NCBI RefSeq assembly: GCF_900091495.1
Contig: NZ_LT607413.1
Coordinates: 3,596,001-3,660,000, forward strand
From: Micromonospora echinospora
Lineage (GTDB): Bacteria > Actinomycetota > Actinomycetes > Mycobacteriales > Micromonosporaceae
Direction of reading: 5' to 3'
Length of the DNA stretch: 64,000 nucleotides
The position numbers were made by a program, and so were the translations under genes. The notes beneath the pieces were generated by a model, which worked only from the letters and a program-made list of their open reading frames with translations, did no database searches and was not told the origin of the DNA. Shown piece by piece: positions 26,907 through 35,650 of the stretch; position 1 is the stretch's first letter, and the number at the start of each line of letters is the position of its first letter.

Positions 26907-27914
26907 ATGCGACTCCTCATCCTCGGTGGCACCCAGTTCCTCGGTCGGGCGACGGCGCGGCTCGCCGTAGCGCAGGGGCACGACGTCACGTGCGTCGCCC
27001 GGGGCACCTCGGGCACACCTGTGGCGGGCGTGCGCTTCGTCGCGGCGGACCGGTCCGACCCGGCCGGGCTCGCCCCGCTCGACGGCGAGCGGTTCGACGC
27101 GGCGATCGACGTGACCCGGTGGCTGGACCAGGCCCACCACACCGTCGCCGCCCTCGCCGGTCGGGTCGGCCACTGGTCCTTCGTCTCCAGCATCTCCGTC
27201 TACGCCGGCTTCGCGGCCCCGGGCGGAGGCGTGGCGGACACCCCGCTGCTGCCGCCGGCCCCGGAGGGCGTGACCGGCCCCGGACCCGACTTCCAGTGGT
27301 ACGGCGAGTGCAAGGTCAGCATCGAGAACCTGTACGCCGAGGCGGTCGAGCGGCTCTTCGTCTGCCGGGCCGGCCTGATCATCGGGCCCGAGGACCCGAG
27401 CGACCGGTTCCCGTACTGGGTGCGGCGGCTCGCGGCCGGCGGCGAGGTGCTCGCCCCCGGGGCGCCGGACGACCCGGTGCAGTACGTCGACGTCGACGAC
27501 CTGGCCGCCTGGCTCCTGCACGCCGCCGTGACCGACCTCACCGGCACCTACGACGGCATCGGCGCGCCGGTGCCCCGGGTGGAGGCCCTGCACGGGATCG
27601 CGGCCGGTGTCGGCTCACCCGAACCGCGATTGACCTGGGTGAATGGCGCCTTCCTCCAGTCCCGGGAGATCCGCCCCTGGTCGGGGGAGCGTTCCCTGCC
27701 GTTGTGGGTGCCCGGTGCCGAGTGGGCCGGCTTCCTCGCCCGGGACGCCCGCCCCGCGCTCGCGGCCGGACTGGTCACCCGGCCGGTGTCGGAGACCGCC
27801 CGGAGGACCCTGACCTGGATGGACGCCGATCCCGGGGCCGTCCGGCAGGGTGGACTCGACCCGGTGGACGAGGCGGCCGTCCTGCGGGAATGGCACGCTG
27901 ACGGTGGGCGGTGA
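26907..27914 (+). CDS. NAD-dependent epimerase/reductase family protein
   Basis: The 335-residue protein starts MRLLILGGTQFLGRATARLA, an extended-SDR cofactor site (GGTxFLG). It has FVSSISVYAGFA with the catalytic-type Ser, then YGECKVSIENLY, where the Tyr/Lys pair is displaced to YGECK. The VDVDDLAAWLLHA region is typical of atypical reductases close to isoflavone-reductase and CSP41-like proteins. ATG 26907 is the only start that fits the motif. The gap before it (26655-26906) shows no gene. Confidence 0.85.
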   Translation: MRLLILGGTQFLGRATARLAVAQGHDVTCVARGTSGTPVAGVRFVAADRSDPAGLAPLDGERFDAAIDVTRWLDQAHHTVAALAGRVGHWSFVSSISVYAGFAAPGGGVADTPLLPPAPEGVTGPGPDFQWYGECKVSIENLYAEAVERLFVCRAGLIIGPEDPSDRFPYWVRRLAAGGEVLAPGAPDDPVQYVDVDDLAAWLLHAAVTDLTGTYDGIGAPVPRVEALHGIAAGVGSPEPRLTWVNGAFLQSREIRPWSGERSLPLWVPGAEWAGFLARDARPALAAGLVTRPVSETARRTLTWMDADPGAVRQGGLDPVDEAAVLREWHADGGR

Positions 27915-27952
27915 CCACTCGGAACGAGTTTTCCCGATAAGCCGGATCGTGG

Positions 27953-27986
27953 TTGACGCCTACGCCTGATGAAAGTAAGTTTCATC
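27953..27986 (+). promoter_or_regulatory. murR-murQ promoter and operator
   Basis: TTGACG (27953-27958), a 17-base spacer and TAAGTT (27976-27981) form a plausible promoter. A perfect inverted repeat GATGAAA-GTAAG-TTTCATC (27968-27986) overlays the -10. Initiation about seven bases past the -10 would fall on the GTG start at 27988, predicting a leaderless message. The TGAAA-N5-TTTCA form suits an RpiR-type repressor, so autoregulation is inferred. Confidence 0.65.
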
Positions 27987-27987
27987 C

Positions 27988-28956
27988 GTGGCGAAGAGTC
28001 CGAAGATTTCCGCGAGGAACGAGCCCGGTGATCCAGCGCGAAGCGGGCCGGGCGGGTCCGCGAGCCGGAGCCACGAGACCGGGGGCCTGATCGTCCACAT
28101 CAGCGGCCTGCTGCCCTCGCTCTCCCCGGCCGAACAGCGGGTCGCCCGCCTGGTCGTCGCCGACCCGGCCGATGCCGCCCGCCGGACCATCACCGACCTC
28201 GCCACCGCCGCCGAGACGTCGGAGGCGACGGTCATCCGCTTCTGCCGCTCCGTCGGCATGGACGGTTACCCGCAGCTGCGGATCCGGCTCGCCGCCGAGG
28301 CGGCGCGCCGGATCGAGCCGCCGGACGCCCGGGTCGTCGGGGGTGACATCCCACCCGGCGCCGACCTCGCCCAGATCATCGCCACCATCGCGTTCAACGA
28401 CGCCCGTGCGGTCGAGGAGACGGCCGAGCAGCTCGACCCGGCCGTGTGCGAGCAGGTGGTAGAGGCGATCTCCCAGGCCGGCCGGATCGACATCTACGGC
28501 GCCGGAGCCAGCGGGTTCGTCGCCTCGGACTTCCAGCAGAAGCTGCACCGGATCGGCCGCACCGCCTTCTACTTCCCCGACGTGCACACCGCGCTCACCT
28601 CGGCCGCCCTGCTCGGCCGGGGTGACGTGGCGCTGGGCATCTCGCACACCGGGACGACCTCGGACGTCATCGAGGTGCTGGAGCAGGCGCGCGCCCAGGG
28701 GGCGGCCACCGTCGCGCTGACCAACTACCCCCGGTCGCCGATCACCGAGGGCGCGGACTTCGTCCTCACCACGGCGGCCCGCGAGACGACGTACCGCTCC
28801 GGGGCGATGGCCAGCCGACTCGCCCAGCTCACCGTGGTCGACTGCCTCTTCGTCGGGGTCGCCGCCCGCAACCGTGCCAAGGCCCGGAAGGCCCTGGAGG
28901 TCACCGCCGAGGCGGTCCGCTCCCACCGTGTCGGCTCCACCCGGAGGAAGGCATGA
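27988..28956 (+). CDS. murR: MurR/RpiR family transcriptional regulator
   Basis: The 322-residue regulator has an N-terminal RpiR helix-turn-helix (about residues 45-100: ITDLATAAETSEATVIRFCR) and a C-terminal SIS domain (about 150-280: IYGAGASGFVASDFQQKL, SHTGTTSDVIEV). It likely senses N-acetylmuramic acid 6-phosphate, inferred from its coupling to murQ by an ATGA overlap. The GTG at 27988 has no ribosome site and the promoter abuts it, consistent with leaderless translation. Confidence 0.9.
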   Translation: MAKSPKISARNEPGDPARSGPGGSASRSHETGGLIVHISGLLPSLSPAEQRVARLVVADPADAARRTITDLATAAETSEATVIRFCRSVGMDGYPQLRIRLAAEAARRIEPPDARVVGGDIPPGADLAQIIATIAFNDARAVEETAEQLDPAVCEQVVEAISQAGRIDIYGAGASGFVASDFQQKLHRIGRTAFYFPDVHTALTSAALLGRGDVALGISHTGTTSDVIEVLEQARAQGAATVALTNYPRSPITEGADFVLTTAARETTYRSGAMASRLAQLTVVDCLFVGVAARNRAKARKALEVTAEAVRSHRVGSTRRKA

Positions 28957-29888
28957 CCACCGACCAGGTGCCGTCCGAGGTCCGTCCGGTGGTCCGGGTG
29001 GGCGCGCCGACCGAACGGCGTAACCCGCTCAGCGCCGACCTCGACCTGATGTCCACCCGGGACATGCTCGCGGTGATCAACGAGGCGGACCGGCGGGCGC
29101 CGGCGGCCGTCGCGGAGGTGCTCGACGAGATCGCCGCCGCCGTCGACCTTGCGGTGCCCGCGCTGCGCGACGGACACCGGGTGCACTACTTCGGCGCGGG
29201 CACGTCGGGCCGGCTCGGCGTGCTCGACGCGGTCGAGCTCATCCCCACCTTCAACATTCCCCGGCACTGGTTCTGCGCCCACCTGGCCGGCGGTCAGGGG
29301 GCGATGTGGCGGGCGGTCGAGGACGCCGAGGACAACCACGCCACCGGGGCGGCCGAGGCGAACGAGTGCGTGGCCCCCGGTGACGTCGTGGTCGGCCTGG
29401 CCGCCAGCGGACGCACCCCGTACGTTCTCGGGGCGCTGGCCGCGTCTCGGGCCCGGCAGGCCGCGACGGTGCTGCTCTGCGCCAACCCGGAGGCGGAGGC
29501 CGCCCGGGACGTGGACGTCTTCATCGGGGTGGACACCGGCCCCGAGGTGGTGACCGGGTCGACCCGGATGAAGGCGGGCACCGCGCAGAAGCTGGTGCTG
29601 AACGCGTTCTCCACCGCCGTGATGGTCCGCCTGGGCCGGGTCTACTCGAACCTCATGATCGACGTGGTGGCGACCAACGCCAAGCTCCGGGGACGGATGA
29701 TCACAATCCTGGTCGAGGCGACCGGGTGCAGCGAGGAACTCTGCCGGCAGGCCCTGAACGCGTCCGACGGCGACCTGAAGACCGCCCTGGTCTCGCTGGT
29801 CTCCGGAGCCGACGTGACCCGGGCGCGGGCCGCGTTGGCCAGCTCCGCCGACCAGGTACGCGGCGCGCTCGCCCTGCTCGCCACCTAA
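28953..29888 (+). CDS. murQ: N-acetylmuramic acid 6-phosphate etherase
   Basis: The 311-residue SIS-domain enzyme removes lactate from MurNAc-6-phosphate to give GlcNAc-6-phosphate, recycling peptidoglycan sugars. Diagnostic motifs are LSTRDMLAVINEADRR-type (MSTRDMLAVINEADR here), FGAGTSGRLGVLDAVELIPT, GLAASGRTPYVLGAL and GSTRMKAGTAQKLVLNAFST. The length matches the family (about 300). It overlaps murR by four bases. Confidence 0.96.
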   Translation: MTTDQVPSEVRPVVRVGAPTERRNPLSADLDLMSTRDMLAVINEADRRAPAAVAEVLDEIAAAVDLAVPALRDGHRVHYFGAGTSGRLGVLDAVELIPTFNIPRHWFCAHLAGGQGAMWRAVEDAEDNHATGAAEANECVAPGDVVVGLAASGRTPYVLGALAASRARQAATVLLCANPEAEAARDVDVFIGVDTGPEVVTGSTRMKAGTAQKLVLNAFSTAVMVRLGRVYSNLMIDVVATNAKLRGRMITILVEATGCSEELCRQALNASDGDLKTALVSLVSGADVTRARAALASSADQVRGALALLAT

Positions 29889-30337
29889 CCCCGACCGGCG
29901 CGTCCGCCCTCCTGGCCCGGATCGGGCGCGTCCGCTCCGGCTCGCGTCACATGGACCACCCGATCCGCCGGCTCCACTCCGACGGCGGGATACTTCACCG
30001 GACGCCGGGGTATTCATCCGGGTGTGGATGAACCGACCGCTCCGCCCGTGCGTCTGTCACAGTGACCGGAATCGCAGTTCGGCGGTGACGTGCGTCGCTG
30101 TGCGGGATGGGTACCCGATGATCCCATGACAGGGAGCGCCCGACCGTCGCGCCGCCCCGCACCGTGCCCGCTGACGACCATCCGGCGGGATGTTGACAGC
30201 AAACGTCAACCGTGCTTTCAGCTAGCACTCAGGCATTCGTGACAGTTTCGACTCATGACATGGAATCCCCGACGCGTCCCATCTGTTGTGTAGGTGTCAG
30301 CACCGGTGGGCACAGCGGAGATTACGGGGGAGGGCTG
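29889..30337. other. 449-base intergenic region before the sigma gene
   Basis: I see no convincing gene. It contains an inverted repeat GTTGAC-N7-GTCAAC at 30192-30210, followed by GTGCT-N7-AGCAC at 30214-30230 or so. A palindrome GGGTACCC lies near 30110. The TTGACA within the first repeat resembles a -35, but no matching -10 follows at normal spacing. It probably holds the promoter and a long leader for the sigma factor. Confidence 0.5.
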
Positions 30338-31339
30338 ATGGACGTGGGGATGGCAAGGAACCGGGCAACCGGCGCGAGCGAGGGGACCGTGGGCAAAGTG
30401 GACAAGAACATCGGCATGCGAACCGACGAGGTTGCCGAGGAGCGCGACCTGGTCGGAGTCTACCTGCACGAGATCTCCCGGACGCCGCTGCTGGACGCCG
30501 CCCGGGAGGTCGACCTCTCCAAGGCAATCGAGGCGGGCCTCTACGCCGAGCACCTGCTCGGTGAGGATCGCATCCCCGACGGCGTCGACCGGGACGACCT
30601 AGAGCGCCTCGTCGTCGAGGGGGAACGGGCCAAGGACCTGTTCATCCGGGCGAACCTGCGGCTGGTCGTGTCGATCGCCCGCCGCTACGTCCGCTCCGGG
30701 ATGCCCATGCTGGACCTGATCCAGGAGGGCAACACCGGCCTGGTCCGCGCGGTCGAGAAGTTCGACTACGAACGGGGCTACAAGTTCTCCACCTACGCGA
30801 CCTGGTGGATCCGTCAGGCGATCAGCCGGGCGATCGCCCAGCAGGAGCGCACCGTGCGCCTGCCGGTGCACCTGGTCGAGGACGTCAACCGGATGCGCAA
30901 CGTGGCCCGTCAGCTCACCCGTGAGCTGGGCAGCGACCCGGAGCCGGAGCAGGTCGCAGCCGCGCTCGGCGTCACCGTCGAGCGGGTCAACGAGCTGATC
31001 CGCTGGTCGCAGGACACCGTTTCGCTGGACACCCCGGTGGGCGACGACGGCGACACCAACCTGGGTGACCTGGTGGCCGACAGCGACGCCCCCTCGCCGG
31101 AGGAGATCGTCCTCACCGGCCTGGAGCGGCAGCGCATCGAGGGCCTGCTCAACCACCTCGACGACCGGTCCGCCGGCATCATGCGGGCGCGGTACGGCCT
31201 GGAGGACGGGCGGGAGCACTCGCTGACCGAGGTCGCGTCGCGCTTCTCGCTCTCCCGGGAGCGGATTCGTCAGCTGGAGATCCAGGCGCTCGGCCGGCTG
31301 CGTGAGCTGGCCCGGGCGGAGGGGCTCCGGGCGGCCTGA
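30338..31339 (+). CDS. Group 2 RNA polymerase sigma-70 factor
   Basis: The 333-residue protein contains sigma regions 1.2 (DLVGVYLHEISRTPLLD), 2 (ANLRLVVSIARRYVRSGMPM, then FSTYATWWIRQAISRAIA), 3 and 4.2 (EVASRFSLSRERIRQLE). The lack of a long acidic N-terminus and its length mark it as a SigB/HrdD-like non-essential relative of the main sigma factor. GGGGGAGGG precedes ATG 30338. A strong terminator follows the stop. Which stress or growth phase it serves is not visible. Confidence 0.93.
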   Translation: MDVGMARNRATGASEGTVGKVDKNIGMRTDEVAEERDLVGVYLHEISRTPLLDAAREVDLSKAIEAGLYAEHLLGEDRIPDGVDRDDLERLVVEGERAKDLFIRANLRLVVSIARRYVRSGMPMLDLIQEGNTGLVRAVEKFDYERGYKFSTYATWWIRQAISRAIAQQERTVRLPVHLVEDVNRMRNVARQLTRELGSDPEPEQVAAALGVTVERVNELIRWSQDTVSLDTPVGDDGDTNLGDLVADSDAPSPEEIVLTGLERQRIEGLLNHLDDRSAGIMRARYGLEDGREHSLTEVASRFSLSRERIRQLEIQALGRLRELARAEGLRAA

Positions 31340-31365
31340 CCGCCCGAGCGGCGGGCAACGACGAC

Positions 31366-31401
31366 GAACGGCCGGCGTCCGGAAGCGGACGCCGGCCGTT
31401 C
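31366..31401. terminator. Bidirectional terminator
   Basis: Perfect 16-base arms (31366-31381 and 31386-31401) around GAAG lie between the convergent sigma and NlpC/P60 genes, serving both. Confidence 0.85.
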
Positions 31402-31425
31402 ACCGTGCCAGGGGTGCGGGCGCGC

Positions 31426-32397
31426 TCAGCGCACCCGGCCGTAGCCGTACGGGGACATCAGGTCGACGTCCCGGAGTTCGACGTTGCGGCCGAAGGTCGG
31501 GGCGTGGATCACCTTCCCGCCGCCGACGTAGAGCGCCACGTGTCCGAGAGCGCGGTAGAAGACCAGGTCGCCGGGGCGCAGATCGCCGCGGCTGATCCGG
31601 GTGGTGGCGTTCCACTGCCTCGCCGCGTTGTGCGGCAGCGACTTCCCGGCTGCCCGCCAGGCGGCCAGGGTCAGCCCGGAACAGTCGTACCCGTTCGGGC
31701 CCGCGGCGCCCCACTGGTACGGCTTGCCGAGCACCCCGTAGGCGTAGCGGACGGCGACCCCGGCCTGCCCGGAGACGGCCGGCGTCTTCGGCCGGGTGGC
31801 CGGGCGGGCGGGCTTCTCCGTGGCCGCGCCGTACGCCTGCCGGCGCAGTTCGTAGAGGCGGCTCAGGTCACGCTCGATCCGCTTCTTGCCGGCGGCCAGC
31901 TCCCGTGACTGGGCGGCCTGCCGGGTGAGGGTGGCCTCCAGCCGCGCCTTGGTGTCGACCAGCTTGCGGCGGTCCGCGCCGAACCCGGCGACCTGCTGCT
32001 CCCGACGCCGGGTGACCTGGTCGAGGGTGCCCAGCCGGGCGAGCAGGGCGGACCGGTCGCCGGTGCGCAGCAGCACCTCGGTGGTGCCCAACCCGCCGGT
32101 CTTGTACGCGGTCACCGCGTACCGGTCCACGTCGGCGCGGCCCTGTGCCACCTGCCGCTCCAGCGGCCCGATCCGGGTGGTCAGCTTCGCCACCGCCGCC
32201 TGGTTGGCCTTGATGTCCTCGTTGAGCTTGTTCCAGGACTCGACGACCCGTTCCAGCTCGGTCGAGGCGCGGTCGATTCGCCGGGTCAGCTCGGCTGGTG
32301 TCGGCTCCGCCCGGACCACCGAGGCCGGGGCGAGCAGGACGGTGACCAGACCACCGATCACCAGGGAGCGCAACAGGATCCTGAGCGACGACGACAC
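31426..32397 (-). CDS. Secreted NlpC/P60 (C40) peptidoglycan hydrolase
   Basis: The 323-residue protein has a signal peptide (LVIGGLVTVLLAPASVVRA) and a long coiled-coil region (about residues 35-190, rich in Arg, Leu, Glu and Ala). The C-terminal NlpC/P60 domain has the catalytic Cys in NGYDCSGLTLAAW, the His in GHVALYVGGGKVIHAP and the residue after it. It resembles RipA/RipB-type endopeptidases cutting stem peptides during division. GTG 32397 follows AGGAG. Reading further upstream would run through repeat copy C and is not real coding. Confidence 0.92.
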   Translation of the reverse strand: MSSSLRILLRSLVIGGLVTVLLAPASVVRAEPTPAELTRRIDRASTELERVVESWNKLNEDIKANQAAVAKLTTRIGPLERQVAQGRADVDRYAVTAYKTGGLGTTEVLLRTGDRSALLARLGTLDQVTRRREQQVAGFGADRRKLVDTKARLEATLTRQAAQSRELAAGKKRIERDLSRLYELRRQAYGAATEKPARPATRPKTPAVSGQAGVAVRYAYGVLGKPYQWGAAGPNGYDCSGLTLAAWRAAGKSLPHNAARQWNATTRISRGDLRPGDLVFYRALGHVALYVGGGKVIHAPTFGRNVELRDVDLMSPYGYGRVR

Positions 32398-32436
32398 GAG
32401 GGGCGAACTCCTATCCCGAGGACGATTGTGCTGCGT

Positions 32437-32492
32437 TGGTAGCAGGGGTCCCTTGTTAGGCATTAATGAGTAACAAGGGACCCCTGCTACCA
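32437..32492. repeat. Dispersed palindromic repeat, copy C
   Basis: This is the most symmetrical copy: perfect 22-base arms (32437-32458 and 32471-32492) around the 12-base loop GGCATTAATGAG. It differs from the other copies at matching positions in both arms (AAGGGA/TCCCTT), so changes in one arm are matched in the other. It lies in the 112-base gap between two minus-strand genes. Confidence 0.88.
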
Positions 32493-32509
32493 CAAAACAC
32501 AGGTGGAGG

Positions 32510-32875
32510 TCAGCTGGCCACGGGCTGGGGGGTGCGCGTGTCCGTGGTGACCCAGCGGCTGACCCGGCGTTCGGCGTAGAACGAGACGAACGGCACCGTG
32601 CCGGCGAGCATCACCAGCGCCATTCGCTTCAGCGGCCAGTCGGCCCGACGGGACAGGTCGAAGGCGGCGACCAGGTAGACCATGTAGAGGAAGCCGTGCG
32701 CCGGACCGATCGTCTCGACCACGATCGGGTCGTCGAACCCGTACTTCAGCGGCATACCGATCACCACGAGCAGGATCAGCACCACGCCCACGATCCAGGC
32801 GATCACGCGGTACCGGGTAAGGGCTGCGCCCACGGTCCTTCCGTCCTTCCGCCCCGGCTCAGCCGGGGTAGTCAC
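32510..32875 (-). CDS. DUF3817 membrane protein
   Basis: The 121-residue protein has three or four hydrophobic segments; the family pattern is seen in [22 protein letters not shown], a short loop, and [18 protein letters not shown]. Function is unknown; DUF3817 proteins are widespread in actinobacteria. Its GTG start lies inside the end of the upstream membrane-protein gene (17-base overlap), so the two are co-transcribed. The exact start could lie further downstream. Confidence 0.85.
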   Translation of the reverse strand: MTTPAEPGRKDGRTVGAALTRYRVIAWIVGVVLILLVVIGMPLKYGFDDPIVVETIGPAHGFLYMVYLVAAFDLSRRADWPLKRMALVMLAGTVPFVSFYAERRVSRWVTTDTRTPQPVAS

Positions 32876-33350
32876 CGGGTCGCGCGCCCGGGTTGGCGTT
32901 CAACCATGTCAGGTAGCGGTTGTACTCGGTCAGGTCGGCGTCCTCGCCGTCGCCGGCCGGGACGGTCGCCCGGGCGACCCGCACCGGGCGGCGTACCACC
33001 GGGGTGGTGGGTGCCGTGGACGACGTCCCGGCGGTTGCCGTCGGGCCGGTGCCGGGAGCCGCCGGGAGCGGGGCCGTCGCGGGGACGGCCGCCGGCTGGT
33101 CGGACGGAGCCGTTCCGCCGGCCGGCTCGTCCGGGGTCGGCTCTCCGCGCAGCGTGTGCCGGAGCTCCCGCCACCACACGAAGACCACGAAAGCCGCGAA
33201 GATCGGCCACTCCACCGCGTACGCCCAGCTCAGGGTGTTACCGGCGGCGGCCCGGCTGATCTGCCACCAGCCCAGCGCGCAGAACCCGACGACCAGCACG
33301 ACCATGGCCACGTGGCGGAAGATCCACGCCGGTGTCCAGAGCCGCTTCAT
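32859..33350 (-). CDS. Hypothetical two-helix membrane protein with Pro/Thr-rich domain
   Basis: The 163-residue protein has two membrane segments (about residues 10-30 and 43-60, including [19 protein letters not shown]). A flexible Ala/Pro/Thr region follows (about 75-125), then a basic stretch and a C-terminal [17 protein letters not shown]. The N-terminus looks like that of many actinobacterial proteins found next to DUF3817, but I know no function. ATG 33350 was chosen over GTG 33389. Confidence 0.75.
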   Translation of the reverse strand: MKRLWTPAWIFRHVAMVVLVVGFCALGWWQISRAAAGNTLSWAYAVEWPIFAAFVVFVWWRELRHTLRGEPTPDEPAGGTAPSDQPAAVPATAPLPAAPGTGPTATAGTSSTAPTTPVVRRPVRVARATVPAGDGEDADLTEYNRYLTWLNANPGARPGDYPG

Positions 33351-33482
33351 GGCAACGAGGGTACCGGGCCGACCTGGCGACTCCGACACGACGTCGTAGT
33401 CCTGCGTCGGTGGGGTGGTTTGGTGCCCTGCGGTGTGGGCATCCGTCTAGATGCCAGCCCAAACGAGATCAGGGGGGCGACG

Positions 33483-33824
33483 ATGACCGGATCGGTACGA
33501 CAGGACGGGTTCCCACGGGGCGCGGCGGGCGACGCCAGCCCGGAGCAGCGGCTCCCGGAGTGGGACGGCGACCACCTGCACGACATGGCCGTCACCGACG
33601 CGACAGCCGACCCCGAGCTGCTCGGGATCGATCCCGCCGAGCTGGGTGACGAGGACCTGATCCGCGAGATGCACAGCCTGCACCGCACCCGGCTGGACAC
33701 GCTGCGGCACGCGGCGGACTCCGCGCTCGCCACCCACCTGCGGCGTACCGCCGAGCTGGAGACGGAGTACCTGGCGCGCCACCCCGGCCGCGAGGTGGAT
33801 CCGAGCCGGCTGCGGGACGTCTGA
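33483..33824 (+). CDS. DUF6158 family protein
   Basis: The 113-residue soluble protein has the pattern LGDEDLIREMHSLHRTRLDT, then HLRRTAELETEYLARHPGRE, which I recognise as DUF6158 (recalled, not searched). It is acidic and helical; the role is unknown. GGGGGGCGAC precedes the ATG. Its stop overlaps the next start (TGATG). Confidence 0.78.
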   Translation: MTGSVRQDGFPRGAAGDASPEQRLPEWDGDHLHDMAVTDATADPELLGIDPAELGDEDLIREMHSLHRTRLDTLRHAADSALATHLRRTAELETEYLARHPGREVDPSRLRDV

Positions 33825-34159
33825 TGACGACACGAGAGCGGGGTATGTCCGCTCCGCCCGAGGTGGTGTTCAGCACCGCCACGGACCCGGACCGGGCGTC
33901 GGCCTGGCTTCCGGAACCGTTGCGCACCGACGGCGACGAGCGACCACAGGTCGTGCCGGACGGACTGCGCGCCCGGTGGAGCAGCAGCTCCGCCCCGGGA
34001 TGGTCGGCCGAGATCCAGGTCGAGCCGGCGGACGCCGGTGGCGCCCGGGTCCGGCTCGACCTGGCCGGTGGGTCCGAGGAACAGGACGTCGGCGCACTGG
34101 CCGACGAGACCCTGACCAACCTTGCCCGCGAGGTGGCCGAGAACCTGACCGCCGGCTGA
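33824..34159 (+). CDS. SRPBCC-like small protein
   Basis: The 111-residue protein has a start to the fold like the polyketide-cyclase/SRPBCC superfamily: PPEVVFSTATDPDRASAWLP, a middle with hydrophobic-alternating strands (RWSSSSAPGW, EIQVEPADAGGARVRLDL) and a C-terminal helix. It is shorter than usual and may be a truncated version. It overlaps the DUF6158 gene by one base, so the pair is co-expressed. Confidence 0.65.
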   Translation: MTTRERGMSAPPEVVFSTATDPDRASAWLPEPLRTDGDERPQVVPDGLRARWSSSSAPGWSAEIQVEPADAGGARVRLDLAGGSEEQDVGALADETLTNLAREVAENLTAG

Positions 34160-34224
34160 CCCGTCCGGGTGCGGGCCGTCGCCCGTCCGTTGGCACCGTT
34201 CGTAGCAAGGCGAGGAGAGACGTG

Positions 34225-34764
34225 GTGACGCAGAGCGGCCTCAGGGACAGGGTGGCGCGGCTACGCCGGGCGTACGCGCCGCACGAGCATCGGCCGCTCG
34301 GCGGCTACCTGGTGGCGATGGGCACCTACGCCGGGGTCACCGCGGCGCTCGCCGCGCTGGTGCGGGCCACCGGCCGACCGGTGCCGGACCGGCCCGCGCC
34401 GGCCGACGTGGTGCTGCTGGGCATCGCCACCCACAAGCTGAGCCGCCTGCTCTCCAAGGACGCGGTGACCAGCCCGCTGCGGGCCCCGTTCACCCGCTAC
34501 GACCGGCCGAGCGGCAGCGGTGAGGTGATGGAGCAGGTCCGTGATTCCGGCAGTTCGACCCGGCACGCGATCGGCGAGCTGCTGAGCTGTCCGTTCTGCC
34601 TGGCGGTCTGGGTGGCCACCGGACTCACCGGCGGGCTCGTCCTCGCGCCCCGGACGACCCGGCTGGTCGCCACCGCGCTGACGGCGGTCGCCGCTTCCGA
34701 CTTCCTCCAGATGGCGTACGCCGTCTCCCAGCAGGCGGCCGAGGGCGGCCGGCAGGAGGACTGA
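34225..34764 (+). CDS. DUF1360 membrane protein
   Basis: The 179-residue protein has three hydrophobic segments and the family signatures LLGIATHKLSRLLSKDAVTS, LRAPFTRYD and ELLSCPFCLAVWVATGL, with a CPFC pair. DUF1360 occurs in actinobacteria and spore formers; the role is unknown. The AGGAGAGA site at 34213-34220 suits GTG 34225 better than GTG 34222. It converges on a small acidic gene across a terminator. Confidence 0.85.
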   Translation: MTQSGLRDRVARLRRAYAPHEHRPLGGYLVAMGTYAGVTAALAALVRATGRPVPDRPAPADVVLLGIATHKLSRLLSKDAVTSPLRAPFTRYDRPSGSGEVMEQVRDSGSSTRHAIGELLSCPFCLAVWVATGLTGGLVLAPRTTRLVATALTAVAASDFLQMAYAVSQQAAEGGRQED

Positions 34765-34790
34765 GCGGGGCGGCCCGGCCCGGAAACGAC

Positions 34791-34831
34791 GACTGGACGG
34801 TGCCGGGGACCGCCCCCGTCACCGTCCAGTC
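34791..34831. terminator. Bidirectional terminator
   Basis: Perfect 12-base arms (34791-34802 and 34820-34831) with a 17-base GC-rich loop lie between the convergent DUF1360 gene and a small acidic gene. Confidence 0.7.
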
Positions 34832-34850
34832 GGTCTCCCTCCGAGGAGGG

Positions 34851-35045
34851 TCAACGCTGCATGCCGGACCAGCCGCTCGGCGACTCCGGTTCCCGCTCGT
34901 CCTCGTCCTCGCCGGTGACGATGTCCCGGTCGACGGCCGTACGGTCGTGCTCGTTGGCGAAGTCGGGCTCCGGGGTGGTGTCCAGACCCTCGGAGGGCTG
35001 GCCGAGAGCGGGCACCCGCTCCTGTTCGTCGTCCCGGTCCGTCAT
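34851..35045 (-). CDS. Small acidic hypothetical protein
   Basis: The 64-residue protein is very acidic (many Asp and Glu) and looks disordered, ending SPSGWSGMQR. It has no recognisable domain. GAGAGGACAG before the ATG is a fair ribosome site, and it sits beside a real terminator, which supports expression. The next gene upstream is 38 bases away on the same strand. Confidence 0.6.
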   Translation of the reverse strand: MTDRDDEQERVPALGQPSEGLDTTPEPDFANEHDRTAVDRDIVTGEDEDEREPESPSGWSGMQR

Positions 35046-35083
35046 GGTCGCTGTCCTCTCCGTGGTCGGTCGGCGGTCGTGCC

Positions 35084-35290
35084 TCAGACCGCCGAGCCGC
35101 CGAGCAGGTCGGCCACCTCGTCCATGGCGTACTCGCCCTGGGGCAGGGCCGAGATGCGGGTCAGCAGGTCCGCGGGGAGTTCGGCGGCGACCGCCCGGCG
35201 TTGGATCTCGGCCTGGCTGATTCGTTCCTGCCCGTGGTAGATGTCGTCGAGCAGGTCGTCGATCATCCGGCTGGCGGGTTCGTCGGTCAC
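35084..35290 (-). CDS. Small hypothetical protein, DUF2795-like
   Basis: The 68-residue protein has a helical N-half (RMIDDLLDDIYHGQERISQAE) and a C-half, ISALPQGEYAMDEVADLL, that resembles DUF2795, where LP-x-GEY is characteristic. It is probably cytosolic; function is unknown. The GTG at 35290 is used. It may be co-transcribed with the 64-residue acidic gene. Confidence 0.62.
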   Translation of the reverse strand: MTDEPASRMIDDLLDDIYHGQERISQAEIQRRAVAAELPADLLTRISALPQGEYAMDEVADLLGGSAV

Positions 35291-35576
35291 GTGATCACCT
35301 ACCCGTGCCGGAATCGGTCAAACGTCACGACGCTCCGTTCGCCGCCGGGGGTTGACCGCGCGGGGGTCCGACGGTCCGGGTGCGACCGTCGATGCCCGGC
35401 GGGCGACGTGTGACACAGGCCACACTCCGGCCCGGAACACGGGGGGTGCCCGACCCGTTGACTCAGGTGTCGGTGTGTCCAGTGTCCCCGGGCCTCACCT
35501 AACAGCCTTCGCGGAATACCGTCCGGCTGGAGCCGCGTCGCGCCACTCGCCGAGAGGCGACCTGCACACCGACACC
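35291..35576. other. Intergenic region with no gene seen
   Basis: The 286 bases between the small minus-strand gene and the DAHP synthase terminator hold no convincing gene. They should contain the promoter of the small-gene pair; I could not place it. Confidence 0.4.
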
Positions 35577-35608
35577 AGCGCCGCCCCGGGCTCGCCCGGG
35601 GCGGCGCT
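35577..35608 (-). terminator. Terminator after DAHP synthase
   Basis: Perfect 15-base arms (35577-35591 and 35594-35608) with a TC loop lie downstream of the aroG stop. The stem is very GC-rich and lacks a T-run. Confidence 0.75.
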
Positions 35609-35650
35609 GTACTTTCTCGTCCGGCCCGGCCCCACCCCGCCGGGTGGGGA

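Noticed and set aside
30214-30230. CIRCE (HrcA) element before the sigma gene
   Set aside because: Only AGCACTC and GTGCT parts match; the arms are five bases and the spacing is wrong.
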